Assembly (NCBI GenBank): GCA_024637215.1
Contig: JAGXFM010000026.1
Location: 1 to 45,678, forward strand
Source of the DNA: Sulfuricurvum sp.
Lineage (GTDB): Bacteria; Campylobacterota; Campylobacteria; Campylobacterales; Sulfurimonadaceae
Direction: 5' to 3'
DNA: 45,678 nt
Part shown: positions 32,335 through 42,876 of the stretch, in pieces
How the letters are laid out: each line of letters starts with the position of its first letter
How positions within the stretch are numbered: position 1 is the first letter of the stretch
Made by a program: the position numbers and the translations under genes
The notes under the pieces: model-generated
Database searches by the model: none
What the model saw: the letters and a program-made list of their open reading frames with translations, nothing else
What the model was told of the DNA's origin: nothing

Positions 32335-34701
32335 ATGTTAACTATTGTTAAACGTAACGGCCGTCGTGAGCCGTTAGATATTACGAAGATTCAAAAATAT
32401 ACGTCTGCTGCCGTAAAGGGACTCATTAACGTTTCGCAAAGCGAGTTGGAAGTGGATGCTCAAATCCAGTTTCGTGATGGGATTAACAGCAATGAGATTC
32501 AGCATACCCTTATTAAAACAGCGGTTGATAAGATCGATATCGATTCTCCTAACTGGACATTTGTAGCGTCTCGTCTCTTTTTGTATGATTTATACCATCG
32601 TGTAAACGGTTTTACAGGATACGGAAGCTTAGAGAGCTACTTTGAGCGTGGTGAAGCGGAAGGGCGTATTCTGCTCGGCCTGAGAGATAAATATAATTTA
32701 GCAGATTTAGATGCGTACATTGTCCCCGAGCGTGATTTAGAGTTTAACTACCTCGGCGTTAAAACATTGTATGACCGCTATTTAATCAAAGATCGTCAAG
32801 GCGATCCGATTGAACTCCCTCAGCATATGTTTATGGCCGTTGCGATGTTCTTGGCACAAAACGAGACTGATCGTCAGGGTTGGGCGAAAAAGTTCTACGA
32901 TATGATGTCTAAATTCGAAGTGATGATGGCAACCCCTACCCTCTCTAATGCCCGTACAAACCGTCATCAGCTTAGCTCATGCTATATCGGCTCTGCCCCT
33001 GATAATATCGAAGGGATTTTTGACGCCTATAAAGAGATGGCACTCCTCTCTAAATTCGGCGGAGGAATCGGCTGGGATTGGACGCAGGTACGTGCTATGG
33101 GATCCTTTATCGACGGACATAAAAATGCCGCCGGCGGAACCGTACCGTTTTTGAAAATCACCAACGACATCGCGATTGCGGTCGATCAGCTCGGAACCCG
33201 TAAAGGGGCTATCGCCGTCTATCTCGAACCGTGGCACATGGATATTAAAGATTTCCTTGACGTGAAGAAAAACTCAGGGGAAGAGCGACGACGTGCCCAC
33301 GATTTATTCCCGGCACTCTGGATTAATGACATGTTTATGAAGCGTGTCGTCGAAGACGGGATCTGGACGATGTTTGATCCGTTTGATGTTAAAGAGCTTA
33401 GTGAGCTTTACGGTGCGGAGTTTGAAAAACGGTACCTTGAACTCGAACAAGATCCTGATATCGTAAAAGAGCACACAAAAGCAAAAGATTTGTGGAAAAA
33501 AATATTGACGTCGTACTTTGAAACGGGGAGTCCATTCTTATGTTTCAAAGACAGTGCCAACCGTGCCAATCCGAACGATCATTTCGGGATTATCCGCAGT
33601 TCAAACCTGTGTACCGAGATTTTCCAAAACACGCAACCGAACCACTATTTGATCAAAATCAAATTTGAGGACGGATCGTTTGTCACTTACGAAGAAGACG
33701 AAATCGTTAAAGTCGATAGCGGTATCGAAAAACCGGCGAACAAAGTGACCGCCCTCGATTCCCTCGGCGGACGCCCGATCTACATCGTCGAAAAAGAGAA
33801 AGTAGACGGTGCAACGGCAGTATGTAACCTCGCATCGGTTAATCTCTCTCGTGTTCACACCAAAGAGGATATCGATCGTATCGTCCCTGTTGCGATTCGC
33901 GCACTCGATAACGTTATCGATCTGAACTTCTATCCGTTGGAAAAAGTCAAACGGACTAACCTTCGCAGCCGTGCGATCGGTTTGGGTGTGATGGGTGAAG
34001 CGCAAATGCTCGCCGAGAATAAAATCGTCTGGGGTAGCCAAGAGCATTTTGATAAGATCGATGAAGTGATGGAGTCAGTGAGTTATAATGCGATTAAAGC
34101 TTCCAGCGATCTTGCCGTTGAAAAAGGGTCTTATGCAGAGTATCAGGGTTCTAAATGGAGCCGTGGTGTCCTTCCGATGGATCATGCGACGGCAGAAGTA
34201 CAGAATCTCGTGGATCGCGGCGGATTGTTCGCTCCGAACTATGAGTGGGATGAGTTACGTGAAACGATCAAAAAACAAGGGATGCGTAACGGCTATTTGA
34301 TGGCGATTGCACCGACGAGTTCGATTTCGATCCTTACGGGGACGACACAAACGATTGAACCGATCTACAAACGCAAATGGTTTGAAGAGAATCTTTCAGG
34401 ATTGATTCCGGTAGTGGCACCGCAGCTCAGCCCCGAGACGTGGAGCTATTATACTCCAGCGTATGATCTTGATCAAACGATCCTCGTCAAAGCAGCGGCA
34501 ATACGACAAAAATGGATCGATCAGGGGCAAAGTCTCAATATCTTTATCACCCTCGATCGTGCCAGCGGTAAATATCTCAACGATATCTATATGCTCGCAT
34601 GGAAACTGGGTCTCAAATCGACCTACTATCTCCGCTCACAATCACCGGAGCAAAAACAAGATACAGCGGATCGCTCAATGGAGTGTGAAGGGTGCCAGTA
34701 A
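32335..34701 (+). CDS. nrdA: Class Ia ribonucleoside-diphosphate reductase alpha subunit
   Basis: ATP-cone N-terminus; ATPTLSNARTNRHQLSSCYIG; SSNLCTEI; AVCNLASVNL; C-terminal CEGCQ; long insertion between the two cysteines. Confidence 0.95.
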   Translation: MLTIVKRNGRREPLDITKIQKYTSAAVKGLINVSQSELEVDAQIQFRDGINSNEIQHTLIKTAVDKIDIDSPNWTFVASRLFLYDLYHRVNGFTGYGSLESYFERGEAEGRILLGLRDKYNLADLDAYIVPERDLEFNYLGVKTLYDRYLIKDRQGDPIELPQHMFMAVAMFLAQNETDRQGWAKKFYDMMSKFEVMMATPTLSNARTNRHQLSSCYIGSAPDNIEGIFDAYKEMALLSKFGGGIGWDWTQVRAMGSFIDGHKNAAGGTVPFLKITNDIAIAVDQLGTRKGAIAVYLEPWHMDIKDFLDVKKNSGEERRRAHDLFPALWINDMFMKRVVEDGIWTMFDPFDVKELSELYGAEFEKRYLELEQDPDIVKEHTKAKDLWKKILTSYFETGSPFLCFKDSANRANPNDHFGIIRSSNLCTEIFQNTQPNHYLIKIKFEDGSFVTYEEDEIVKVDSGIEKPANKVTALDSLGGRPIYIVEKEKVDGATAVCNLASVNLSRVHTKEDIDRIVPVAIRALDNVIDLNFYPLEKVKRTNLRSRAIGLGVMGEAQMLAENKIVWGSQEHFDKIDEVMESVSYNAIKASSDLAVEKGSYAEYQGSKWSRGVLPMDHATAEVQNLVDRGGLFAPNYEWDELRETIKKQGMRNGYLMAIAPTSSISILTGTTQTIEPIYKRKWFEENLSGLIPVVAPQLSPETWSYYTPAYDLDQTILVKAAAIRQKWIDQGQSLNIFITLDRASGKYLNDIYMLAWKLGLKSTYYLRSQSPEQKQDTADRSMECEGCQ

Positions 34702-35063
34702 AGCCCCTGAGCGCTTTAACGCTCAAAAACTTATTAGAGCGTATCGACTTTGCTCGTCAGGGCGAAATCCGCTCTCTAACCCACCTATCCCCTACTTCTA
34801 TCGAAATTCGTTTCAGTGTTCAGGACATCGCACGCGGATATGATTGGATCGATGTGCTGTTTCGAATAGAGGGTGTGAATGATGCCAAACTCGTGAGTGA
34901 TAATGTTCTACCTGGTTTGGATATATCCGAGGGGATAACGGTGGAGATGGATGCGAATAGTTGTGCGCTGGCCATCGGAAACTACGGCGGCAGAGCAAAC
35001 GAAGCACCGTTTTACATTCTTGGTACCTCGATCGGCTACGAAGAACTCCCCTTCAGCGCTTAA
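34692..35063 (+). CDS. Conserved-looking hypothetical protein translationally coupled to nrdA
   Basis: GTG start overlaps nrdA stop by 10 nt; 123 aa without recognised motif. Confidence 0.6.
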   Translation: MPVKPLSALTLKNLLERIDFARQGEIRSLTHLSPTSIEIRFSVQDIARGYDWIDVLFRIEGVNDAKLVSDNVLPGLDISEGITVEMDANSCALAIGNYGGRANEAPFYILGTSIGYEELPFSA

Positions 35064-35487
35064 GCAACTCTTTTACACACGACTCTATCATCGTATAGAC
35101 GTGCTCAAATCCCTCAAAACCCTCGAAAAAGTACGGATCGGGAACATCGGCTCCGTTATACCCGTAATCCCCCAATTTGACCAAATTCTGACAACCCAAG
35201 GTTTGGAGATCGTGATAGTTACTCTGATCTAGGGCTACGATAAGATCAAACACCCTAAAATCATCTTTTTTTACTTGACGGGCACGAAGATGGGAGATAT
35301 CGATATCGTGACCATGAGCAACGGTTACGGAGTGTTTGCACGGTGCTTCTCCGACATGCCAATGACTGGTTCCCGCAGAATCGACAGAGATGTTATACGC
35401 CCCCTCTTCAATCATCTTTCTCGCAATTCCCTCCGCGATAGGTGAGCGGCAAATATTGCCAAGGCAGACAAAGAGAATCGACTTCAT
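35053..35487 (-). CDS. Low-molecular-weight protein tyrosine phosphatase
   Basis: ILFVCLGNICRSPIAEG (C-X5-R loop), VPDPYF general acid region. Confidence 0.92.
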   Translation of the reverse strand: MKSILFVCLGNICRSPIAEGIARKMIEEGAYNISVDSAGTSHWHVGEAPCKHSVTVAHGHDIDISHLRARQVKKDDFRVFDLIVALDQSNYHDLQTLGCQNLVKLGDYGYNGADVPDPYFFEGFEGFEHVYTMIESCVKELLKR

Positions 35488-35494
35488 AGGGGAA

Positions 35495-36145
35495 TTAGCT
35501 TCGTTTCTTGCGGGAGTATCGGTTTGAGTCTCTATTTTCAAGTGCAACGACTTTCCATAATTTTGGAAGATTGGAGGATAAATCTTGTCCATGATAGAGT
35601 TCGGGTTCGGTGAGTTCATAATACATGGCATCACGATTAACGCGAGCCCATTCATTCCCTTGTGCCGCGACGTAATTCCAGAGGGCATACGCGAGGGTAT
35701 TGTTCGATTTCACCCCTACTCCGTTTTTGTAGAGCCAACCGAGGATAAGCTGGGCATCATGGTTTCCGTTTTTTGCCGCTTTTTTAAATATACGGGAGGC
35801 CTCTTTGTGATTTTGCGGAATGCCGATCCCGTCAATCATCAAGACCCCTAAGGCAACCTGTGAATCGGAATGGTTTTTTTGTGCACCGCTTTTAAAAATA
35901 CGGATAGCCTCTTTGTAGTTTGCGGGGGTTCCGAATCCGTGAAGACTCATTACGCCGAGATAATAGAGAGATTGGAGGTTCCCCTGCTCGGATGCGGGGA
36001 TAAGGTATTTTCTCGCTTCAATATAATTTTCGTGATAAAAAGCGATTTCCCCCTCTTTGGCCAACTGTTCGACAGATAAGGCGTAAAGGGGTGAGAGGGT
36101 AATGAGGATTGACAAAAATGCTAGAACCATCTTTCGATTTAACAT
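35495..36145 (-). CDS. Secreted Sel1-like repeat protein
   Basis: Signal peptide; SLYYLGVMSLHGFGTPANYKEAIRIFKSGA, SQVALGVLMIDGIGIPQNHKEASRIFKKAA. Confidence 0.85.
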   Translation of the reverse strand: MLNRKMVLAFLSILITLSPLYALSVEQLAKEGEIAFYHENYIEARKYLIPASEQGNLQSLYYLGVMSLHGFGTPANYKEAIRIFKSGAQKNHSDSQVALGVLMIDGIGIPQNHKEASRIFKKAAKNGNHDAQLILGWLYKNGVGVKSNNTLAYALWNYVAAQGNEWARVNRDAMYYELTEPELYHGQDLSSNLPKLWKVVALENRDSNRYSRKKRS

Positions 36146-36222
36146 AATTTACACTCATTTTTAGTGGATATATTATTTTAGCATAAATAGGTTGAGTAAT
36201 AATAGATAATTTTAAATAATAG

Positions 36223-37158
36223 CTATTTTTTCTCCAGCAAACATAAAAAGAACCCATCGATCGTATCGGTCGGCAAAATGCGTACACCGTTTTGGATACG
36301 CGGGTCAAATATCTCTTTTCCCCACTGCTTCAGAGGCTTTTGAAGGTTGTCGAAGGGCAAAGTCAGGGGCAAGGTATTTAAATGCTCTCCATGCCGCTCT
36401 AAAAGATGCTGAAGGGGTATTTCATTCTCCTCAGGAGAAAAAGAACAGGTACAATAGAGGAGTTTACCTCCCGGTTTGAGGGCATCGAATGCGGAGAGGA
36501 GCAAACGGCGCTGAAGGCGGGAGGTCTCTTTGACTTTGTGAATCGACCAAAATGACATTGATTTGGGTTCATGTGTTTTAAACCGCGCCTCAGAGGAACA
36601 GGGTGCATCGAGTAAGATACGATCAAACATCTCAGGACACTTTTTACCGATACTTCGACCGTCCGCCATGTAGGTATGAGCGTTGGTCACCCCTTGGGCA
36701 TCGAGATTGGCTTTGAGGCGGAAGAAACGCTCTCGTGAAGGTTCCACGGCAGAGAGCCATCCGCTGTTTTTCATCATCCCCGCCAGCATCAGTGTCTTCC
36801 CACCTGGTGCGGCGGCGAGATCAAGTACCGTCTCCTCCGGCTGTGGTGCAAGGAGCATCGGCGCGACCATAGATGCGAGATTTTGGATGTAGAGACGTCC
36901 ACCGTAGAACGGGTCGCTCTGGGTGAGGTGAAGTTTCGCTTCGGGGGCAATACGATAGACCCCCTCCATCCACTCTACTTTCTCAAAGGCAATGTCGGCA
37001 GATGTCAGTTCCGCTTCAAGTGCTTGAGGGGTAGATTTGAGGGTATTGACACGAAACGTTACTTGTTTCGGGGCATCAAAGGTTTTGAGGATCGATTCGA
37101 GCTGTTCCCGCGGAACAATTTTCTCTAAGCGCGCAACAAACGCTTCGGGGAGGCTCAT
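36223..37158 (-). CDS. RsmB/NOP2/Sun-family RNA (cytosine-5) methyltransferase
   Basis: VLDLAAAPGGKTLMLAGMM, RILLDAPCSSEARF, LLYCTCSFSPEENE. Confidence 0.93.
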   Translation of the reverse strand: MSLPEAFVARLEKIVPREQLESILKTFDAPKQVTFRVNTLKSTPQALEAELTSADIAFEKVEWMEGVYRIAPEAKLHLTQSDPFYGGRLYIQNLASMVAPMLLAPQPEETVLDLAAAPGGKTLMLAGMMKNSGWLSAVEPSRERFFRLKANLDAQGVTNAHTYMADGRSIGKKCPEMFDRILLDAPCSSEARFKTHEPKSMSFWSIHKVKETSRLQRRLLLSAFDALKPGGKLLYCTCSFSPEENEIPLQHLLERHGEHLNTLPLTLPFDNLQKPLKQWGKEIFDPRIQNGVRILPTDTIDGFFLCLLEKK

Positions 37159-37799
37159 CGCACGACACCATCAAGTACCGGGACAAAATCGCATACTTCA
37201 AGAGCATCCTCATGAATTTTCCCCCCCTGTTTTGTGTAGCGGGTAATGATCTGTTCTCGCCCTTTTTCGACGGGAGCTAGCAATATTCCCCCTTCTCGGA
37301 GTTGATCGAACAGTTTTTGGGGGACAGCGCGTGCTGAAGCGGAGAACAAAATACGGTCAAACGGGGCGTATTGCTCCCAGCCGTTTTGTCCATCATCGGT
37401 GCGGGTAAGGATATTGCCCAGATGGAGGTGGCGAAAGCGCTCTTTTGCTTCTAAGAGCAACGATTCGATCCTCTCAATTGTAAAGACACGACGGAAGATT
37501 TTTGAGAGGACGGCCGCCTGATAACCGCTTCCGCAACCTACCTCCAATACGCTGTCGCACCCCTCCGGACTTAAATATTGTGTCATTTTCGCAACCGTTA
37601 GCGGTGAGGAGATGTACTGCTGTGCGCCGATAGGGAGAGCATCGAGCCGATAGGCGTTATGGCGCATCGCAAGAGGGACGAATGCCTCGCGATTGGTATG
37701 GATGATTGCACTTTTAACGAGTGGGCGAAGGGGAAATTTCTTGGCAATTTCATCCGCCATCCGAGTGGTTTTTATAATGGTGATTTTATCGATGTTCAT
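37155..37799 (-). CDS. pcm: Protein-L-isoaspartate O-methyltransferase
   Basis: ALPIGAQQYISSPLTVAKMTQYL, VLEVGCGSGYQAAVLSKIFRRVFTIERI. Confidence 0.92.
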   Translation of the reverse strand: MNIDKITIIKTTRMADEIAKKFPLRPLVKSAIIHTNREAFVPLAMRHNAYRLDALPIGAQQYISSPLTVAKMTQYLSPEGCDSVLEVGCGSGYQAAVLSKIFRRVFTIERIESLLLEAKERFRHLHLGNILTRTDDGQNGWEQYAPFDRILFSASARAVPQKLFDQLREGGILLAPVEKGREQIITRYTKQGGKIHEDALEVCDFVPVLDGVVR

Positions 37800-38530
37800 T
37801 CTATTCCTACGTTGAGGTATCGGCGCATAGACTCTACCGTGCGCTTTTCATAGTGGGAGGTTAAGGTATCGATTCCACTGTTGCGTATTTCTCCGCCGAA
37901 AGGGGTAATAATACCGCTTAGAGCTGTAGTATCGGCATTGGCGGCATCAGAGGCGATAACGTAGCACTGATTCATAATTGCTAATGCGGACGTTAGAGTT
38001 TGGAAATGATCGGCACGAAGTTTTCCCCATTGTGCGGGAACAGCGATGACATCACACCCCTCAAGTCGCTGCCAGAGTTGTTTAAAACGAAGTTCAAAAC
38101 AGATTAAAATGCCGATTTTAATCCCCTCGAAGTTAAAAGATTTGATCTCTCCCTCTTCTCCCGCACTGAAATACTCATGTTCCGCCCCGAGGGTAAAGAG
38201 TTTTGTTTTGGCTTGGGTGTGGAGAATGGAACCCTTATGAAGCGCATACGCGATGTTATAGATATGTCCGTTTTTTTCCGTAATCGCGGTGAAGATCAAG
38301 AGGCGATTTTTAACAGATTCAAGGAGTTTTTCAAGGGCGATAGGGGTAAATGCCGCCGCCGCTACAAATCGATCATAGGCAAAGCCGCTCAAAACGACTT
38401 CAGGCGAGACAATGATGGCATCCTCGGGTGCTTGAGCGATGAGGGTGAGAAGTCGGTCAAGATTGTGATTGAAATCCGGATCGGTCTCAAAGCACAAGGA
38501 GACAAGAGGGCGGGTTTTAGAAGTCGTCAA
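37796..38530 (-). CDS. Carbon-nitrogen hydrolase (nitrilase superfamily)
   Basis: [14 protein letters not shown] (E), [11 protein letters not shown] (K), [11 protein letters not shown] (C); probable TTG start at 38530 overlapping nrdB 3' end. Confidence 0.85.
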   Translation of the reverse strand: MTTSKTRPLVSLCFETDPDFNHNLDRLLTLIAQAPEDAIIVSPEVVLSGFAYDRFVAAAAFTPIALEKLLESVKNRLLIFTAITEKNGHIYNIAYALHKGSILHTQAKTKLFTLGAEHEYFSAGEEGEIKSFNFEGIKIGILICFELRFKQLWQRLEGCDVIAVPAQWGKLRADHFQTLTSALAIMNQCYVIASDAANADTTALSGIITPFGGEIRNSGIDTLTSHYEKRTVESMRRYLNVGIE

Positions 38531-39536
38531 AGCTGAGGCTTCCTTTGGAATAGTTGGTGACGGTACCCTCAAAGAAGTTGGTTTTCTGGTCGTTGAATTT
38601 AGAGAAATCATCGACCCACTTGATCGGGTTAGAGACATTATAAAGCGGTTTCATCCCGACGGCAGTGAGACGGTTGTCGGCAAGATGTTGGATGTATTGT
38701 TCCACGATTTCGTTGGTGAGTCCCAAAATCTGCCCTTGGGTGATGTACTGACCCCATGCCACTTCGAGTTCTACCGCTTTACGGAACATATCGTAAACCT
38801 CTTCCAGTAACTCTTCGGTAAAGAGGTCCGCTCTTTCGCGTCGGAGGGTGTTGATGATGTTTTGGAACAACACGAGGTGTGTCACTTCATCACGCTGAAT
38901 GAAACGGATCATCTGAGCGCTCCCTAGCATTTTACCTGAGCGGGCAAGGGTGTAGATATAGGTAAATCCACTGTAGAAGTAGATTCCCTCCAAAATTTGG
39001 TTGGCAAAACACGCTTTGACAAACGCGCTCTCGCTCGGATCGTTAGCGAGATCGTTATAGCGCGCGGCAATCGAGTCATTTTTAGTTTTGAGCATCATGT
39101 CGCGACGCCACAGATCGTAAATCTCTTCAGAGTTTTGACTGATCGAGTCAACCATAACGGCATAACTTTGGGAGTGGAGTGCTTCTTCAAAACTTTGACG
39201 TACCAAAATGAGGTTTACCTCGGGAGCAGTAACGTAGGGATTGACGTTGTCCATCAGGTTATTGGTTTGGAGGGAGTCCATAAAAATAAGCTGGGAGAGG
39301 GCTTTGTCGTAGGCTGTTTTTTCCATCTCAGTGAGGTATTTATAGTCGACCGCATCGCGGGTCATATCGACCTCTTTGGGAAACCATGTGTTGTTGAGCA
39401 TCATCTCCCAGAGGTTATAGGCCCATTGGTATTTGATGTTATTGAGTTCAAAAATACCGGTAGGATTACCGCCGAAAATCTGACGGTCGTTTACATGTTC
39501 AGTGGAGGTTGGATTGTAAATTTGTTTACGCTTCAT
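38517..39536 (-). CDS. nrdB: Ribonucleoside-diphosphate reductase beta subunit
   Basis: Ferritin-like R2: [30 protein letters not shown]-terminal SLSFDDF. Confidence 0.96.
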   Translation of the reverse strand: MKRKQIYNPTSTEHVNDRQIFGGNPTGIFELNNIKYQWAYNLWEMMLNNTWFPKEVDMTRDAVDYKYLTEMEKTAYDKALSQLIFMDSLQTNNLMDNVNPYVTAPEVNLILVRQSFEEALHSQSYAVMVDSISQNSEEIYDLWRRDMMLKTKNDSIAARYNDLANDPSESAFVKACFANQILEGIYFYSGFTYIYTLARSGKMLGSAQMIRFIQRDEVTHLVLFQNIINTLRRERADLFTEELLEEVYDMFRKAVELEVAWGQYITQGQILGLTNEIVEQYIQHLADNRLTAVGMKPLYNVSNPIKWVDDFSKFNDQKTNFFEGTVTNYSKGSLSFDDF

Positions 39537-39632
39537 TTCGGCTATCCCTAGTGTGCAGATAAAGTAGATGATTATGTCGAAATATAGATTTAACTATGAT
39601 AAAATGAAAAGAGTTTTTGACAGGGGAATAAC

Positions 39633-42600
39633 ATGAAGAGAAGTATAATCCTCAAATCATTGACGGCGGCTGTCGTCTTATACGCTATAGCAGGGTTTTT
39701 CGGCGTCCCGTATCTCATTAAAAATATTCTCCCCGGAAAGGTTTTCGAAGTTACAAAGGGGGGGCAGTTTTTAGTAGAAAAAGCTTCATTCAACCCGTTT
39801 ACTTTTCACCTTACCCTCAAAAAAGTATCTTTTAAAACACCGCAAAACGCCGATTTTATTGCATTGCACCGCTTTTCAATCAATATCGATCCTCTTGCGT
39901 ATATGTGGCGGGGTGGATTGGTTATCACAGAGATAACGTTGAGTGAGCCGAATATTACGATAAAACGGGATACCGAGGGAAATTTTAACTTTAAATGGCT
40001 CACTGAACTCGGAAGCGATACACCCGATGAGACATCTTCCGAACCGCTCAATCTCATCATTAATCGTTTCGCCCTTAAAAACGGGAAAATGGGGTACAGC
40101 GATTATTCCGAGGGGAAAATATATACGTTGAACTTAGGTCCCGTCGGATTTAATTTTGACAACATCGATTTGCGAGACCTCTCTACGTCCAAGGGGAAAA
40201 TGCGTCTTTACGCAACGATCAATGAGGGAGGCTTTATCGATCTTAACGCAAAGATAGGGGCTCTTTCTCCCCTCATTATGGAGGGTGGCATCGCATTTGA
40301 TTCAGGCAAACTGTACACTCCGTGGCGTTATTTCAAAGATAAGTTTCCGATTGAAGTGGCGGACGGTTCCGCGGCGTTCGGGTTTAATTACCGTTTTAAC
40401 AGCAATGACGTGAATGCGACGGAACTTTCGAATCTCCATTTTGAGATGGATAGATTACGAATTATCCCCAAAGGGGAAGAGCGTAATTTGTTGACGTTAA
40501 ATACGCTTCGTCTTAAAGAGGGCAACGTTCAGCCTATGCGAAAAGTATTTGATGCAAAATCGCTGAGTGTAAATGGAATTACCCTTGCGGCAGAGCGCTC
40601 TAAAGAGGGGAAAATCGATTGGATCACCTATATCGAAGAGATCCAAAAAGCATTTCCGGAAGATGATAATGAGACGAAAGAGCCTTGGACTTTTACGCTT
40701 GGAAGTGTAGGGGTGGAGAATGTTGATATTGAATGGAGTGATAATGCCCCTCGTGAGCCGTATCGGGCGAGTCTCAGTAATCTCCGTCTTCATACGGGGA
40801 GTGTTGCGAGTGATGAAAAGTCTCACCTAACTCTTTCCATGGCAGCGGATACGCTTCATGTGACGCGTCAACGTGATAACGGTGCAATTATGGGATGGGA
40901 AGAGCTTCGAGTTGAGGGAGTTGAGATTGACCGCGCAGAAAAATCTGCACAACTACAAAAACTTTCATTCTTTCAACCGAGGATAGAGTTCAAGCGGTTA
41001 AGTGACGGTTCGATCGATCTCTCTCGATATGCGTATGCTTCTGCGAAAAAAGCGGAGGACACTTCTGAAGCACCGTGGGGATACTCACTTAAAGAACTTG
41101 ATGTGAGTAACGGTGCCGTAGCCTTTCGCGATGAGGTTCCCAAACGAAAGGTGGCCATCAATCTCGATCAGTTAAATCTTAATCTCAAAGGTTTAGAGAG
41201 CAATCCGTCGGTTAAAAATTATCTCATTCTCTCTTCACGACTCAACACCGGAAGCCGTATCGAGCTTATGAGCGATATTGTTCGCTCTCCGCTGAGCAGC
41301 AAGGGGATGTTAACGATCCAAGGATTGGATGTTTCGCTTGTCGATCCGTACATCGAACCGAGTACGTATGCATCATTGCGTCGCGGTAATCTCTCGTTGT
41401 CGGCCGAATATGATTATAAACCCTCAAGAACGGCATTAAAAGGGAGAGTGGCTCTTAGCGATTGGGTTGTCAACGATACGCGAGACAATTCCGTATTGCT
41501 TGGATGGGATAAGATCGGGGTGACCCCTTTTGTGTATGCCTATCCTGATAATCGGCTCAAAATTAACCAATTGGCGATTGATGGGCTGTACACCAATGCC
41601 CTTATTGATGCCAAAAAAGTTTTGAATTATTCGACGTTAAGCAAAAGCCAAAAAGGTGAGTCCAATACGACAAAATCAACCAGCAACCCTTTTGGATTGG
41701 AGATTGTTAAACTCCTCTTGCGCGGTAGCAGTGCCACCTTTAGCGATTTATCCCTTCCGTTACCGTTTAAGACCTACATTCATGATTTGGAAGGTTCGGT
41801 ATTAGGTATTTCAACGACAAAAGATGTGAAAACATTCGTGAAGTTGCGCGGAGGTGTTGATCAGTACGGATTGGCGAAGATTGACGGATCACTCAATACG
41901 AAAGACCCTAAAAAATTCACCGATATGAAGGTGGCATTTGAGAATCTTGAGCTAAAACACTATACCCCTTATTCTCTCCAATTCTTGGGATACAAGATTG
42001 AGAAAGGGAAACTCTTTTTGAATCTGGGGTATAAGATCGATCAAGGGCAGCTCAACGGAGCGAATCAAGTGGTGATTAAACAAATCGAACTGGGAGAGGA
42101 AAAAGAGGGGGGATCGCCGTGGCCGATGAGGTTTGTCGTGGCACTGCTCGAAGACAGTGATGGGGTGATCGATATCGATCTACCCATAGTGGGTGATGTG
42201 AATAAACCGGATTTCAAATATGGAAAAGTGGTGTGGCAGGTGATCGGAAACCTCTTTACTAAAGCGGTTACCTCCCCGTTTCGTCTCCTTGGTTCAATGA
42301 TGGGGGTTGAAAGTGATGAGCTTTCATCCGTCGATTTTGAGGGAGGTTCTTCAACCCTTTTACCTCCTCAGATTGAAAAGTTAGATTTGATAACGAAAAT
42401 GTTAATAAAGCGTCCGAAGCTTGCATTGAATATCTACGGCGGATGGGATGAAGGGAGAGATACCTATGCGCTCAAAGGGGCTAAGCTCGTTCAATCTGCA
42501 CTAAAACGGAATAAAAATTTAAAAATCGATTCGCCGCAGGCTATGAGTGTAGAGCTTTTGGAAGAGATGGCGGAGGAATCTTTGGCGCGAAAAGAACTTA

Positions 42601-42872
42601 AAACAATTAAAGCATCGCTTGAGGAGAAATATTTGGAAGAAGCGGCATTCGTCCGCCATTATTCTACTGCCCTGATCGATAAACTGATCCCCCTTCAGCC
42701 GCTTGAGCCGCAAGAGTTACAAACATTGGCACAGCAGCGTGCGGAGATGGTGCAAAATTATCTGCTTAAAACCCCGGGATACGATAAGCGGGTGATGATT
42801 AAAGGCGTCGAAGCGGATAAAGAGGTAAAAAGTGAAGCGATTTCAACACGGCTGGAGATTGTAGTCCCTTAG
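39633..42872 (+). CDS. DUF748-family (AsmA-like) envelope protein
   Basis: N-terminal TM, long beta-rich region; FSINIDPLAYMWRGGLVITEITLSEPNITIKRDTEGNFNF and C-terminal DIDLPIVGDVNKPDFKYGKVVWQVIGNLFTKAVTSPF. Confidence 0.82.
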   Translation: MKRSIILKSLTAAVVLYAIAGFFGVPYLIKNILPGKVFEVTKGGQFLVEKASFNPFTFHLTLKKVSFKTPQNADFIALHRFSINIDPLAYMWRGGLVITEITLSEPNITIKRDTEGNFNFKWLTELGSDTPDETSSEPLNLIINRFALKNGKMGYSDYSEGKIYTLNLGPVGFNFDNIDLRDLSTSKGKMRLYATINEGGFIDLNAKIGALSPLIMEGGIAFDSGKLYTPWRYFKDKFPIEVADGSAAFGFNYRFNSNDVNATELSNLHFEMDRLRIIPKGEERNLLTLNTLRLKEGNVQPMRKVFDAKSLSVNGITLAAERSKEGKIDWITYIEEIQKAFPEDDNETKEPWTFTLGSVGVENVDIEWSDNAPREPYRASLSNLRLHTGSVASDEKSHLTLSMAADTLHVTRQRDNGAIMGWEELRVEGVEIDRAEKSAQLQKLSFFQPRIEFKRLSDGSIDLSRYAYASAKKAEDTSEAPWGYSLKELDVSNGAVAFRDEVPKRKVAINLDQLNLNLKGLESNPSVKNYLILSSRLNTGSRIELMSDIVRSPLSSKGMLTIQGLDVSLVDPYIEPSTYASLRRGNLSLSAEYDYKPSRTALKGRVALSDWVVNDTRDNSVLLGWDKIGVTPFVYAYPDNRLKINQLAIDGLYTNALIDAKKVLNYSTLSKSQKGESNTTKSTSNPFGLEIVKLLLRGSSATFSDLSLPLPFKTYIHDLEGSVLGISTTKDVKTFVKLRGGVDQYGLAKIDGSLNTKDPKKFTDMKVAFENLELKHYTPYSLQFLGYKIEKGKLFLNLGYKIDQGQLNGANQVVIKQIELGEEKEGGSPWPMRFVVALLEDSDGVIDIDLPIVGDVNKPDFKYGKVVWQVIGNLFTKAVTSPFRLLGSMMGVESDELSSVDFEGGSSTLLPPQIEKLDLITKMLIKRPKLALNIYGGWDEGRDTYALKGAKLVQSALKRNKNLKIDSPQAMSVELLEEMAEESLARKELKTIKASLEEKYLEEAAFVRHYSTALIDKLIPLQPLEPQELQTLAQQRAEMVQNYLLKTPGYDKRVMIKGVEADKEVKSEAISTRLEIVVP

Positions 42873-42876
42873 CGGA

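Noticed and set aside
33634-33810. NrdA insertion considered as an intein or mini-intein
   Set aside because: About 48 extra residues is too short, and there are no splice-junction residues (N-terminal Cys/Ser, C-terminal His-Asn) or full Hint blocks
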